DNA of 30,011 nucleotides, taken from contig CAZZBP010000020.1 of assembly GCA_964652755.1 (NCBI GenBank), forward strand, positions 1 through 30,011, in the 5' to 3' direction. Position numbers and translations under genes: made by a program. This document shows, in pieces, positions 1 to 7,650 of the stretch (position 1 is the stretch's first letter; every line of letters starts with the position of its first letter). This DNA is from UBA11795 sp964652755. Its GTDB lineage: Bacteria > Chloroflexota > Dehalococcoidia > Lucifugimonadales > UBA826. Under the pieces are notes generated by a model. It made no database searches, had not been told where the DNA came from, and saw nothing but the letters and a program-made list of their open reading frames with translations.

Positions 1-402
1 GAATCCGATATATCTAAAGAGACGCCCCTTGGATTTATCCTGCTTAGAAATTTTAAACGTAATTTCTACAGCCTTTTTGGCTTTACACCAGTCAACAGCA
101 GTTTTAATGAGTTTGGAGAAATAATCTTCATGATCGAGGTGACAAAACCCGTCAACCCGGTATCTGTTGTTACCTTTGTAAGTCGCACTACTTATTCCTA
201 TAACTCTTTCGTCTTCAGTGATTAAAGTGAACCATTCCCCCTGCCGGTGTGTTCTCAAATATTCGTAACGTCTGTACAACCCTAGGCAGGACTGTTGGGG
301 CTCTACGCTTGTAGAGTATAGTGAAATGTTTGAATCTAAAATTGACCAATTATGGGGTGAAAGTACCAGAGGTATCAACGGAATCCTGGATTTGCGACTC
401 AT
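1..402 (-). CDS. Partial GNAT-like acetyltransferase, C-terminus beyond the window edge
   Basis: Reading the minus strand from an ATG at 402 gives 134 codons with no stop, so the gene runs off the left edge. The middle (LITEDERVIGISSATYKG) has the pattern of the central beta strands of GNAT N-acetyltransferases, and the end (RLFRYIGF) resembles the helix-strand that closes the acetyl-CoA site in that fold. The acetyl-CoA pyrophosphate loop is not evident in the visible part. It lies 47 bases downstream of a clear GNAT gene on the same strand, so a tandem acetyltransferase pair is plausible. The substrate cannot be told. The assignment rests on fold-like patterns only; another small enzyme is possible. 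Confidence 0.5.
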   Translation of the reverse strand, partial: MSRKSRIPLIPLVLSPHNWSILDSNISLYSTSVEPQQSCLGLYRRYEYLRTHRQGEWFTLITEDERVIGISSATYKGNNRYRVDGFCHLDHEDYFSKLIKTAVDWCKAKKAVEITFKISKQDKSKGRLFRYIGF

Positions 403-449
403 ATTTCGTTGGGAATCGAGTTGTCATAATTTCTACGAGTGAATTCTTC

Positions 450-896
450 TTAGTCATCTGTACCAGTTATACGTACCATTAGCCTTGACCCATTTATGTG
501 TTGCCAACCGAGACGCTCATATATACGCGCAGCGTCCGGGTTTATGGTGCCGAGAAATAAAGCTATGCCTCCGCTTTTGACAAAATCTTCCGCAAGCTGC
601 CGGCATGTTGTTGTTGCCAATCCTTGTCCCCTAAATGTGGGGTCTGTGGAAACCTCCCCCAGCCCTCCGAGAGTAGGGAGAGCATGAGGTTTGATTACAA
701 TAGCCGTAGATATCGTCTGGCGCTCTGACATTTGCCGGTAAATATTTACGCAGTTCCAGCGTCCCTCCCCACCGTAAAGCACATCGTCTGGGACGTCTGA
801 AATAAAATCACGTCCGAAGGCGGTAAGCCAAAGTTCGTGCATTTGACAAACAGACTCGAGATCGAGGGGTGGATTTTCCACTTTCATAACATTCAT
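450..896 (-). CDS. GNAT family N-acetyltransferase
   Basis: A 148-residue single-domain protein, the usual size for a GNAT acetyltransferase transferring an acetyl group from acetyl-CoA to an amine. The acetyl-CoA pyrophosphate loop is visible as RGQGLAT after the strand LGEVSTDP, near residues 80-95. Motif B follows with NPDAARIYERLGW, the typical tail of the fold in which the Tyr is often the general acid. The acceptor is unknown. It lies 9 bases downstream of a RidA-like fragment and 47 bases upstream of a second GNAT-like gene, all on the minus strand below a ThDP-dependent enzyme, so the four may share a transcript. Family confidence is high; substrate confidence is nil. Confidence 0.85.
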   Translation of the reverse strand: MNVMKVENPPLDLESVCQMHELWLTAFGRDFISDVPDDVLYGGEGRWNCVNIYRQMSERQTISTAIVIKPHALPTLGGLGEVSTDPTFRGQGLATTTCRQLAEDFVKSGGIALFLGTINPDAARIYERLGWQHINGSRLMVRITGTDD

Positions 897-905
897 GCAG
901 ACCGG

Positions 906-1157
906 CTACTCCTCAGTGATCAAGGAGAGTTCAGCTATCTTGATCAGGAGACTCGGTCCGTCGGGCTCTGCGAACGGCACTCGCGTACTTGCAGGCAGAA
1001 ATTCGCCAAAGTATTCTCTATGTATTTCATGCCTCTGTGACTTTGCGGATTTGGATAGATCAGTTATATGTCTTGTCACGTTTATCACGTCGCCTAATGA
1101 ACCTCCTTCACATTCCAGACCGAATGGAAATGTTGCGATCCACTTAACGGGATTCAT
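906..1157 (-). pseudogene. RidA (YjgF/UK114)-like C-terminal fragment
   Basis: An 83-residue reading frame whose residues from about 16 on follow the C-terminal half of RidA proteins: GGSLGDVINVTRHITDL, then REYFGEFLPAS, then LLIKIAELSLI, matching the family pattern GGSLDDVVKV, YFGE-PAR and VEIEAIAV. RidA hydrolyses reactive enamines and imines made by PLP enzymes. The N-terminal half of the family (about 50 residues) is absent, and the in-frame upstream region reaches a TAA after about 11 codons. The conserved PAR arginine reads PAS here. I therefore favour a truncated remnant over a working gene. The alternative is a short divergent family member still translated between the ThDP enzyme and the GNAT gene. 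No strong ribosome binding site is seen before the ATG at 1157. Confidence 0.4.
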
Positions 1158-1260
1158 CAGTAATTCTTGCGTTTTATTGTCATTAGTTCTTGGTTATTGT
1201 ACGTCCCTAAACTCAAGGGTTGAACATTAAATTTATGACTATGCCCTAGGCTAATTAAAT

Positions 1261-2906
1261 TCACAACCTACCGTCTATTGACACGTCCAAAACCGCTGGC
1301 TTTCCAAGAGCTACGGCTTCCTTTATGGCTTGTTGAAGTTCTTTGGGATCCCCTATCTTACGACCATATATACCCAGTGCTTTTGCTAAATCGGCCAAAG
1401 GCATCGGATTAGGAAAATCCATGGTGAGATACTTGCTTTCAGGAGATTCTTGTTTCAAAATTTGTTTTTTGTATACGTCCATGTTTAATTTCAGGATTCG
1501 ATACGATTGGTTGTTGCAAATCACATAGATGACAGGGATGTCCAAGTTTGAGGCAGTCCAGAGCGCCTGCACCGTCATCATGGCGCTACCATCACCGACA
1601 ATGGCAATTACCGTCCTGCCGGGATGTGCCAACTTGATTCCCAATGCGCCTCCCATTCCCCATCCCAAAGCCCCTCCCCTCTCTCCGTGAATTGAACCTG
1701 GCTTGTTAAATGAAATTGCTGAATGTACGGCAGCGCGAGAAGTAACAGAGTCGTCGGCGATAATTGTGTTGTCAGGTAAAGCTGATGCGATTTCATGCAT
1801 CATGCGTTCGGCAGACATAGGACTGGATTCAAAACGATCTTTGAGGCGTTGATCGGAGAGTTCCCGAATCCTTTTTGATTCCTTACTTATCTTCGCAATG
1901 CGGCCTTTGGCGTCTTCTCGGGACGAACCAGTCATATCCGTCTCCATAAAGTTTGCGAGTTCTTCAAGACCTATTTTCGGATCGGCAGCGATACCAATAT
2001 CAGTGGGCTCACTTTTGCCGATTTCTCGCTGGGCAGAGTCTAAGTGGATGAGTTTCGTATTTTTTGACAAAGAACGGCCCTCAAAGTAGAAGAAGCTGGA
2101 AAAAACGTTGGTTCCTACTGCAATAATCACATCATTTTCTGCCAACCTGGCTTGCCCTTCTGGAGTACCGGCCCCACACTGGCCTAAAAACTGGACATGG
2201 TCAGTTGGNNNNNNNNNNAAACTTTTGCTCCTACAAGTTCAGCTATTCGTACAGCTTCCGATATTCCGTCGGATTGGGCTAATCTGTCGCCGACAATCAG
2301 TGCAGGATTCTTGGCAGCACCCAATAGTTGGCCCGCGGCCTTTATTGCATCCTTATCGGGAGATAAACGGAAATAGACCTGAGGGGAAGGGATAATTTCC
2401 ATATCTGCTTCTGAGTCTAAGGCGTTTGCAGAAAACCCTATGTAAACAGGGCCTGTTGGGGGGGTTTTCGCCTCAGTGAATGCCCGGCGCATCACAGCAG
2501 GCACTTGGGCTGCGTCAGTAACTTCCACGCTCCACTTCGTGAACAGCCTCACCATCTCGGAAAGATCGGAGCGCCCTTCTGCTAATTTTCTTACATCCTT
2601 GTTGGCCGACGTAACTACAATAGGAGTCCCCCCTTCATGGGCGTTGTGCAACAGGCTCAACCCGTTGGCGAGACCTGTCTCTATGTGCAGGTTAACGAAA
2701 GATACTCGTCCCGAGGCCCGGGCATAACCGTCAGCCATGCCCATGGCAGCACCCTCCTGGCTCGTTAACAAGTATTGAAGATCCGGATAATCCTCAAGAG
2801 CGTCCAATATTGGTCCTTCACTGGTACCGGGATTGCCAAAAATATATTGGATGCCTTCTGCCCGAAGCATTTCCATAAGGGCCTTCTTACCGGTCATGAC
2901 GGTCAT
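1261..2906 (-). CDS. Thiamine-diphosphate-dependent decarboxylase (benzoylformate decarboxylase / acetolactate synthase-like), interrupted by scaffold gap
   Basis: One gene split by the N run at 2209-2218. The upstream part (2906 to 2219) has the ThDP Pyr domain: FGNPGTSE, then SQEGAAMGMADGYARASG with the glutamate that activates ThDP, and the NLH motif shared with benzoylformate decarboxylase. The part after the gap is open from 2208, reading PTDHVQFLGQCGAGTPEGQA, and continues through the middle domain to the PP domain with GDGSAMMTVQALWTASNLDIP...NN, the diphosphate/magnesium motif GDG-x(25-30)-NN. The closest fold-mate is benzoylformate decarboxylase, so decarboxylation of a 2-oxo acid is likely, but substrate is not settled. 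The start ATG at 2906 has GAGGTGA six bases upstream. It may head a minus-strand operon with the RidA fragment and two GNAT genes. Frame is not preserved across ten bases, so the gap length is artificial. Confidence 0.85.
2209..2218. other. Scaffold gap (10 N) inside a gene
   Basis: Ten consecutive N bases. The coding frame on the two sides is inconsistent with a true length of 10: the missing length must leave remainder 2 on division by 3. From my recollection of benzoylformate decarboxylase, about 11 residues lie between the matching positions, which would correspond to about 32 bases. Confidence 0.95.
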
Positions 2907-3512
2907 TTCATCACCTCACTGACAATTTAAGCGATTCTTTCTGCTAAAAATTATTCTGGGCTTGATATCCAACTGGATCAAGAGCTTAATTCTTTCCAAG
3001 ATTTCGAGAACTTTCTACCAGATAAAAGAAAATTGCAACAACGATACTTTGTTTGCAGAATACTAGCAGTGAAAGGGTTTTTTACCTTTTGAGGTTCTGG
3101 ATGTTTTTAATTTCAGGAAGCTTGGATGCTATTAATCGGCGAATCGCCATAAACGAAATTTTCAGCAAGTGTCTGCTTGAAACGAAATAATTAATAGGTA
3201 AAGATCAATGTATAGGGCAGCTAGCATTGGGGATGATGACTATAACAAACGATAACAGGAAAAATTCTTTAAATATTGCTAAAGTATTTTTAATCCGGTA
3301 ATTTTTTAAAACTGCTTATTCTCTTGCGGGCAATTTTGTTTCAAATCGATCCTGGCTATTAGTGCAAAAGGTCTACAGGGCCGACCCGGGCAATTGAAAA
3401 TATAAACCAGCCTTCACCTCCAGGATTTATTTACTCTTGTGTCGACCAATGGCTAAAATAAGTCCAGATCCTATTTCCAAGATTTACTGGAGGTTAAGAG
3501 GCTTACGCTGTT
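2907..3512. other. 606-base intergenic region upstream of the nitrile hydratase operon
   Basis: Divergent region between the ThDP enzyme (minus) and the nitrile hydratase operon (plus), so it must hold both promoters. It is AT-rich with short poly-T and poly-A runs. I find no convincing reading frame, RNA gene, strong inverted repeat or well-spaced -35/-10 pair. A GGAGG at about 3488-3492 and AAGAGG at about 3497-3502 lie rather far from the hydratase start at 3513. Confidence 0.6.
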
Positions 3513-4178
3513 ATGAACGGGATACATGATATGGGAGGAATGCACGGGTTTGGTATCGTGCCTTTTGAGGATAAAGAGCCTGTCTTTCATGAACCTTGGG
3601 AAGGTAGAGTTTTCGGTTTGGCGTTCGCCCTTAACAGACAAGGTCTATTAAACCCTGAAGGGATGCGATCGTTTTTGGAACGCCTTGAACCTTCGTTCTA
3701 TATCAGGGCTACTTACTATGAAAAATGGCTTGCTGCTCTTCAGGCCGGGCTCATTAGCAAAGACGTGATCACAAAGCGTGAGTTCGTGAATAGATTAGAT
3801 AGTGTAACCAATGATACGGATATACCATTGGATCAAAGTGATGATGGGGCGATCACTCAAAAAATCGCGGATGCAATCAACACTCACATCTCACCGGTAC
3901 GGGATGTCGAGATTGAGCCGAGTTTTTCTCCAGGCGACATCATAAAGGTAAAAAATTTAAATCCAAAAGGACATACTCGCTTACCCAGATATGTGAGGGG
4001 AAAGACCGGCGCGATTCACCGGTATTATGGCGTGCACGATTTTGATGATTCGAGATCTCAGGGGTCGGGTTATTGCCCTCAGCCACTGTACATCGTGATG
4101 TTTTCCGCAAAAGAGCTTTGGGGAAGTAACGCTTCAGCGCTGGACGCACTTCACATTGACATGTGGGAAAGCTATTAA
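3513..4178 (+). CDS. nthB: Nitrile hydratase beta subunit
   Basis: A 221-residue protein beginning with the family signature MNGIHDMGGMHGFG, which fixes the start. The helical N-terminal half includes YYEKWLAAL and the C-terminal half is the SH3-like barrel (SFSPGDIIKVKNLNP, then HTRLPRYVRGKTGAI, ending in a LHIDMWESY tail), all conserved in nitrile hydratase beta subunits. With alpha it forms the heterodimer that hydrates a nitrile to the amide in the cytoplasm. The alpha gene follows after 27 bases, then a beta-like activator: the beta-alpha-activator order seen in known cobalt-type operons. Length is close to the usual 215-235 residues. Nothing looks broken. Substrate range cannot be told. 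Confidence 0.96.
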   Translation: MNGIHDMGGMHGFGIVPFEDKEPVFHEPWEGRVFGLAFALNRQGLLNPEGMRSFLERLEPSFYIRATYYEKWLAALQAGLISKDVITKREFVNRLDSVTNDTDIPLDQSDDGAITQKIADAINTHISPVRDVEIEPSFSPGDIIKVKNLNPKGHTRLPRYVRGKTGAIHRYYGVHDFDDSRSQGSGYCPQPLYIVMFSAKELWGSNASALDALHIDMWESY

Positions 4179-4205
4179 GTGAGAGAGGAAGTGTAAGGAA
4201 AAAAT

Positions 4206-4799
4206 ATGGGAACCGACCACCTAAATGAAACCGAATCTGCACTTAGAGCCCTTGCTCTTGAATCTCTATTGATAGAGAAAGGACTTGTCTCATCTTCAGC
4301 AATTGATTCAGTTGTAAAGGCCTACGAAGAAGATATAGGACCGCTTAATGGCGCCAGAGTAGTAGCAAGGGCGTGGACGAATCCTGATTATAAAAAACAT
4401 CTTCTCGAGAACGGCACAAAAGCGATCGCTGATATGGGCTATGAGGGAGCTCAAGGCGCTGAAATTGTCGTTCTGGAAAACACGACAGAAGTTCATAACC
4501 TTGTTGTTTGTACGCTTTGTTCATGTTACCCATGGCCTGTTCTGGGCCTTCCTCCTACTTGGTACAAGTCGAATGAATATCGTTCGCGGGCAGTGTCAGA
4601 ACCCAGGACAGTACTAAGTGAATTTGGTCTTGATCTCGGGGATTCGGTGCAGATCAAAGTTTGGGACAGCAATTCAAACATACGTTACATGGTTCTTCCC
4701 GAGAGGCCTGATGGAACGGATGCTCTATCCGAACAAGAACTAGTTCCTCTGGTATCTCGAAATTCGATGATAGGAGTTTCTTTTGCCGACAATCCCTAA
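4206..4799 (+). CDS. nthA: Nitrile hydratase alpha subunit, cobalt type
   Basis: A 197-residue protein with the metal-binding claw VCTLCSCYPWPVLGLPP. The claw is C102-T103-L104-C105-S106-C107. Threonine at the second position and tyrosine after the last cysteine mark the non-corrin cobalt class; iron enzymes carry VCSLCSC followed by Thr. In the family the second and third cysteines become oxidised to sulfinic and sulfenic acids in the mature site. The region after the claw (PPTWYKSNEYRSRAVSEPRTVL) is also typical. It sits 27 bases after the beta gene and 15 bases before the activator gene, so the three are almost surely co-transcribed. No dedicated cobalt transporter is visible nearby. Confidence 0.97.
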   Translation: MGTDHLNETESALRALALESLLIEKGLVSSSAIDSVVKAYEEDIGPLNGARVVARAWTNPDYKKHLLENGTKAIADMGYEGAQGAEIVVLENTTEVHNLVVCTLCSCYPWPVLGLPPTWYKSNEYRSRAVSEPRTVLSEFGLDLGDSVQIKVWDSNSNIRYMVLPERPDGTDALSEQELVPLVSRNSMIGVSFADNP

Positions 4800-4814
4800 A
4801 ATGGAGCTGCGAAT

Positions 4815-5144
4815 TTGAGTATCAATGAACTAATAACGAATATGGAAGAAGCTTCTTTACCTCGCACCAACGGCGAGCTTGTATTCAGGTCCCCATGGGA
4901 GGCTAGATCATTTGGGATTGCTGTGGCATTGAACGACAACGGGTTCTATGATTGGAAAGACTTTACAGCTAACTTGGTCGAAGAGATATCTTCTGCCGAG
5001 GATTACGATGTGGAGACTTACTATGAGAAATGGCTTTCTGCTCTTGAGCAAATAGTTTTGGAACAGAGATTGATTTCAAAGGCCGAGTTTGTTGAAAGAC
5101 TCGAATTGTTTAGTCAGCAAGAACACCCAGGGCATTCCCACTGA
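4815..5144 (+). CDS. Nitrile hydratase accessory/activator protein (beta-subunit homologue)
   Basis: A 109-residue protein resembling the N-terminal half of the nitrile hydratase beta subunit: FRSPWEARSFGIAVALND and ETYYEKWLSALEQIVLEQ match the helical region of the neighbouring beta gene. Such beta-like proteins (P14K, NhlE and relatives) escort the alpha subunit and deliver cobalt by subunit swapping. The C-terminus ends in HPGHSH, a short histidine cluster that could bind metal (inference). The start is a TTG at 4815 preceded by GGAG at 4803-4806 with good spacing; the ATG at 4801 leads to a stop after five codons. Position directly after alpha supports the role. Confidence 0.85.
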   Translation: MSINELITNMEEASLPRTNGELVFRSPWEARSFGIAVALNDNGFYDWKDFTANLVEEISSAEDYDVETYYEKWLSALEQIVLEQRLISKAEFVERLELFSQQEHPGHSH

Positions 5145-5216
5145 ATAAAATATCAAATCGAACGGTATGTCATACTTGATGGAAATTGTTTCATTAACTG
5201 TTCATGGGGTTGACTA

Positions 5217-6362
5217 ATGTCCGCACATAGCGCGAATCGATTTTATGAAAGCCTCGGGATTAAGAAAATAATCAACGCAGGTTCCTGGATAACTGTATAT
5301 GGTGGAAGTATTATGCCGCCTGCAGTAGTGCAAACCATGGAGGAGGCATCGCATTGGTTTGTGGACATGCATGAGCTAAACGAGAAAGCGGGCCAATACA
5401 TTGCCGATATCACTGGAGCAGAAGCAGGATTAGTTACTGCTGGTTCCGCGGCTGGAATGGTTCTCGAAGCGGCTGCATGTATTACAGGTCAGGACCCTGC
5501 CAAAGCTTGGAGCTTGCCTGATACGACCGGTATGAAAGACGAGATAATAATCCAGCACGCTCATAGAGTTAATTACGATCATAACTATCGTGCAGCTGGT
5601 GCCCGTATTATTGAAATCGGTAACACTGGTACTACTGAAGAATGGGAACTTGAAGGTGCCATAAATGAAAATACTGCAGCTGTTGCACACATCTTTGGGC
5701 CGAGGCAAAGCGGAGCTATCCCACTTCCAAGAGTTGTGGAAATTTCACATAGAAATGGTATACCTGTGGTAGTTGATGCAGCAGCTATGCTTCCTCCTCC
5801 AGAGAATCTCCGCAGGTTTATAGCAGAGGGTGCCGACATGGTGAGCTTTAGCGGAGGAAAAGGAGTTCTTGGCCCCCAGTCGACTGGAATTCTATGCGGT
5901 AAAAGGGAGCTAATAGAGGCCGCTTATTTGAGTTCCGCACCCAACAGCACTGGGATTGGACGATCGGCAAAAGTGTGTAAGGAGGAGATAGCCGGATTGA
6001 TGACGGCCCTTACGCTATTCGTTGACACTGATCATGAATCAGTCGCATCAAATTGGAGAAACAAAAGCCTTCATGTTGTCTCCTCCCTTGATGGAATAGA
6101 AGGGCTTAAAGTTGAGTTGGTAGAAGCTGATTATGATGCGCTAGACTCCAAACTCAATTATGCCAGCGCTGAAATCACATTTTTAAAAGAATGGAGCGGA
6201 CCTACTAGGGATGAAATAGTTCACGCATTGATCAGCGGAAATCCAAGCATACGGGTTGATGTTTCTTCGTACGGACCTTGTTTTTCCATAATTCCAGTAA
6301 ACGTTAGGAATGGAGAAGAAGAGTTTATTGTTTCCAGACTCAAGGAAGTGATGGGGGTTTAA
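5217..6362 (+). CDS. SelA-like PLP-dependent enzyme (aminotransferase class V fold)
   Basis: A 381-residue fold-type I PLP enzyme resembling the SelA-related group that includes D-glucosaminate-6-phosphate ammonia-lyase-like proteins. It opens with YESLGIKKIINAGSWITVYGG, typical of that group. The PLP pyridine-binding aspartate is probably D187 in VVVDAAAMLPP and the Schiff-base lysine K215 in SFSGGKGVLGPQSTGIL. True selenocysteine synthase is unlikely: the protein is shorter than SelA (about 460 residues), the extra N-terminal domain is missing, and no selC, selB or selD is seen here. It follows the nitrile hydratase activator by 72 bases on the same strand, so co-transcription is possible; a role linked to nitrile or amide breakdown is only a guess. 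A perfect hairpin follows the stop codon. Confidence 0.8.
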   Translation: MSAHSANRFYESLGIKKIINAGSWITVYGGSIMPPAVVQTMEEASHWFVDMHELNEKAGQYIADITGAEAGLVTAGSAAGMVLEAAACITGQDPAKAWSLPDTTGMKDEIIIQHAHRVNYDHNYRAAGARIIEIGNTGTTEEWELEGAINENTAAVAHIFGPRQSGAIPLPRVVEISHRNGIPVVVDAAAMLPPPENLRRFIAEGADMVSFSGGKGVLGPQSTGILCGKRELIEAAYLSSAPNSTGIGRSAKVCKEEIAGLMTALTLFVDTDHESVASNWRNKSLHVVSSLDGIEGLKVELVEADYDALDSKLNYASAEITFLKEWSGPTRDEIVHALISGNPSIRVDVSSYGPCFSIIPVNVRNGEEEFIVSRLKEVMGV

Positions 6363-6381
6363 CTAAGTGCAAGATTTGTCT

Positions 6382-6426
6382 CATCAATCCGTTTAATGGC
6401 ATTGGATACCATTAAACGGATTGATG
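6382..6426. terminator. Perfect 18-bp inverted repeat between convergent genes, likely bidirectional terminator
   Basis: Arms 6382-6399 and 6409-6426 are exact reverse complements (catcaatccgtttaatgg and its mirror) around a 9-base loop. It starts 20 bases after the SelA-like stop codon and lies 67 bases from the stop of the convergent LLM gene, the classic place for a shared terminator. There is no immediate T run on either side, so an intrinsic terminator is not perfect; an mRNA-stabilising hairpin or a small dispersed repeat is possible. Confidence 0.6.
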
Positions 6427-6492
6427 GTCGTGTTCTTGAACCTCTCATTTTTATTCAACAGGGGAATAAACAAGACAGGTTAAATTTTTGTT

Positions 6493-7338
6493 CTAAAGAA
6501 TCTTATCTGCGATTCGCTCAAGTTCGGAGACCACTTCACCTTCAGTTTCTTTTAAATCAGGCCGGACAATAACCCTATTGGCTCCAGCATTCAGAAAATC
6601 GGCCGCGCTTTGGCGATCTGCGGGTTGTCCGTAGACAGAAATTGTGATGGTGCTGGGATTTCTGCCTCGCTCGGTGGCGAGTGAGTCTAACTGTTTTCGG
6701 CTGGATTCTACATCTTGCGGGGAAACTCTGTTTGGAAGCCATCCGTCACCCACGTCTGCTATGCGGCGCAAAACATTCTTTGCCATACCGCCTATCAGGA
6801 TGGGAGGATGAGGAACCTGCGCGGGCTTCGGAAACATTTTAACTGGTGGAAAATCGTAGTATTTTCCGTGGAATTCCGCCTCGTCTTTCATCCATAATTC
6901 TTTGAGAGCTAGAAGCGACTCCTTTGTCTGAGACCACCGATGGTCGAAATCCCCTCCCATCATTTCAGTTTCTTCTCGAAGCCATCCTGTGCCTACTCCT
7001 AGGATAAATCTCCCACCGCTGAAGAGATCCAGTGTAGATACGGTCTTTGCTAGTATAAGAGGATTTCGTTCAGGGATAAGTGTTATACCTGTGCCTAGCT
7101 TAATTTTTGTTGTTACTCCCGATGCTTGAGCCAGGGAGATGTATGGGTCGGCAAAATGTGCGTAAGTCCAAGGAATTTTTCCGTCGGCGGAACCAGGGAA
7201 TCGACTGGTAGTGTGAACGGGAAGTATGGGGTGCTCTGCATACCATAGGGATTCGAATCCAAGCTTCTCAGCTGTAGAAGCCACGATAGCAGCATTAACT
7301 TTGTATGCGGGGAGTGGGGTAGATATTCCGATGTTCAT
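6493..7338 (-). CDS. LLM class F420-dependent oxidoreductase (TIGR03619-like)
   Basis: A 281-residue single-domain TIM-barrel oxidoreductase of the luciferase-like superfamily. Visible family landmarks are AEKLGFESLWYAEHPILP near residues 28-45, IKLGTGITLIPERNPLILAKTVSTLDLFSGGRFILGVGTGWLREE (substantially the cofactor-pocket region), and HPPILIGGMAKNVLRRIADVGDGWLP. Length and pattern fit the TIGR03619 F420 subfamily; F420 versus FMN use cannot be proven from sequence. Such enzymes act in the cytoplasm on varied carbonyl, aromatic or sulfonated compounds. The start has AGGAGG about seven bases upstream, an excellent ribosome binding site. It lies downstream of the amidase on the same strand, after 312 bases, so it probably has its own promoter. 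Confidence 0.9.
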   Translation of the reverse strand: MNIGISTPLPAYKVNAAIVASTAEKLGFESLWYAEHPILPVHTTSRFPGSADGKIPWTYAHFADPYISLAQASGVTTKIKLGTGITLIPERNPLILAKTVSTLDLFSGGRFILGVGTGWLREETEMMGGDFDHRWSQTKESLLALKELWMKDEAEFHGKYYDFPPVKMFPKPAQVPHPPILIGGMAKNVLRRIADVGDGWLPNRVSPQDVESSRKQLDSLATERGRNPSTITISVYGQPADRQSAADFLNAGANRVIVRPDLKETEGEVVSELERIADKIL

Positions 7339-7650
7339 TTGTTTCCTCCTCTTGCATTCAAAACATCAACGATACCATTTAGGGTAGCTTATTCGTTTTT
7401 GATATCAGGTTTGTTCCTCTTCCATTATTAGAAACGCGATTTCGTAGGTAAAGTTATGTTCAGGACAAGGCGTGAGATCCTAACGTATACGGATAATTTT
7501 CGTCACTCATCTGCTCAATGTTCAACAGAATTATAAAAGCAAGAGGACAACTCTCTTTCTATTTTCTCAAAGCAGATTTTACCCAAACTATTACCTTAAC
7601 CAGGAAGCTGTTACAACCGATATATGCTTTGTGGGTCACCATTTCCGTAG
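7339..7650. other. 312-base intergenic region between amidase and LLM gene
   Basis: Lies after the amidase stop and before the LLM start on the minus strand. Apart from the LLM ribosome binding site (CCTCCT on the plus strand near 7346) I see no gene, hairpin or clear promoter. A plus-strand frame beginning at 7518 extends into the antisense of the amidase and looks spurious. Confidence 0.5.

Noticed and set aside
895..1230. Plus-strand reading frame of 111 residues
   Set aside because: Antisense to the RidA-like fragment, with no motif and no ribosome binding site; the minus-strand reading has recognisable family features.
5217..6362. True selenocysteine synthase and a selenoprotein system
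   Set aside because: Shorter than SelA, lacks its N-terminal domain, and no selB, selC, selD or in-frame UGA gene is visible nearby.
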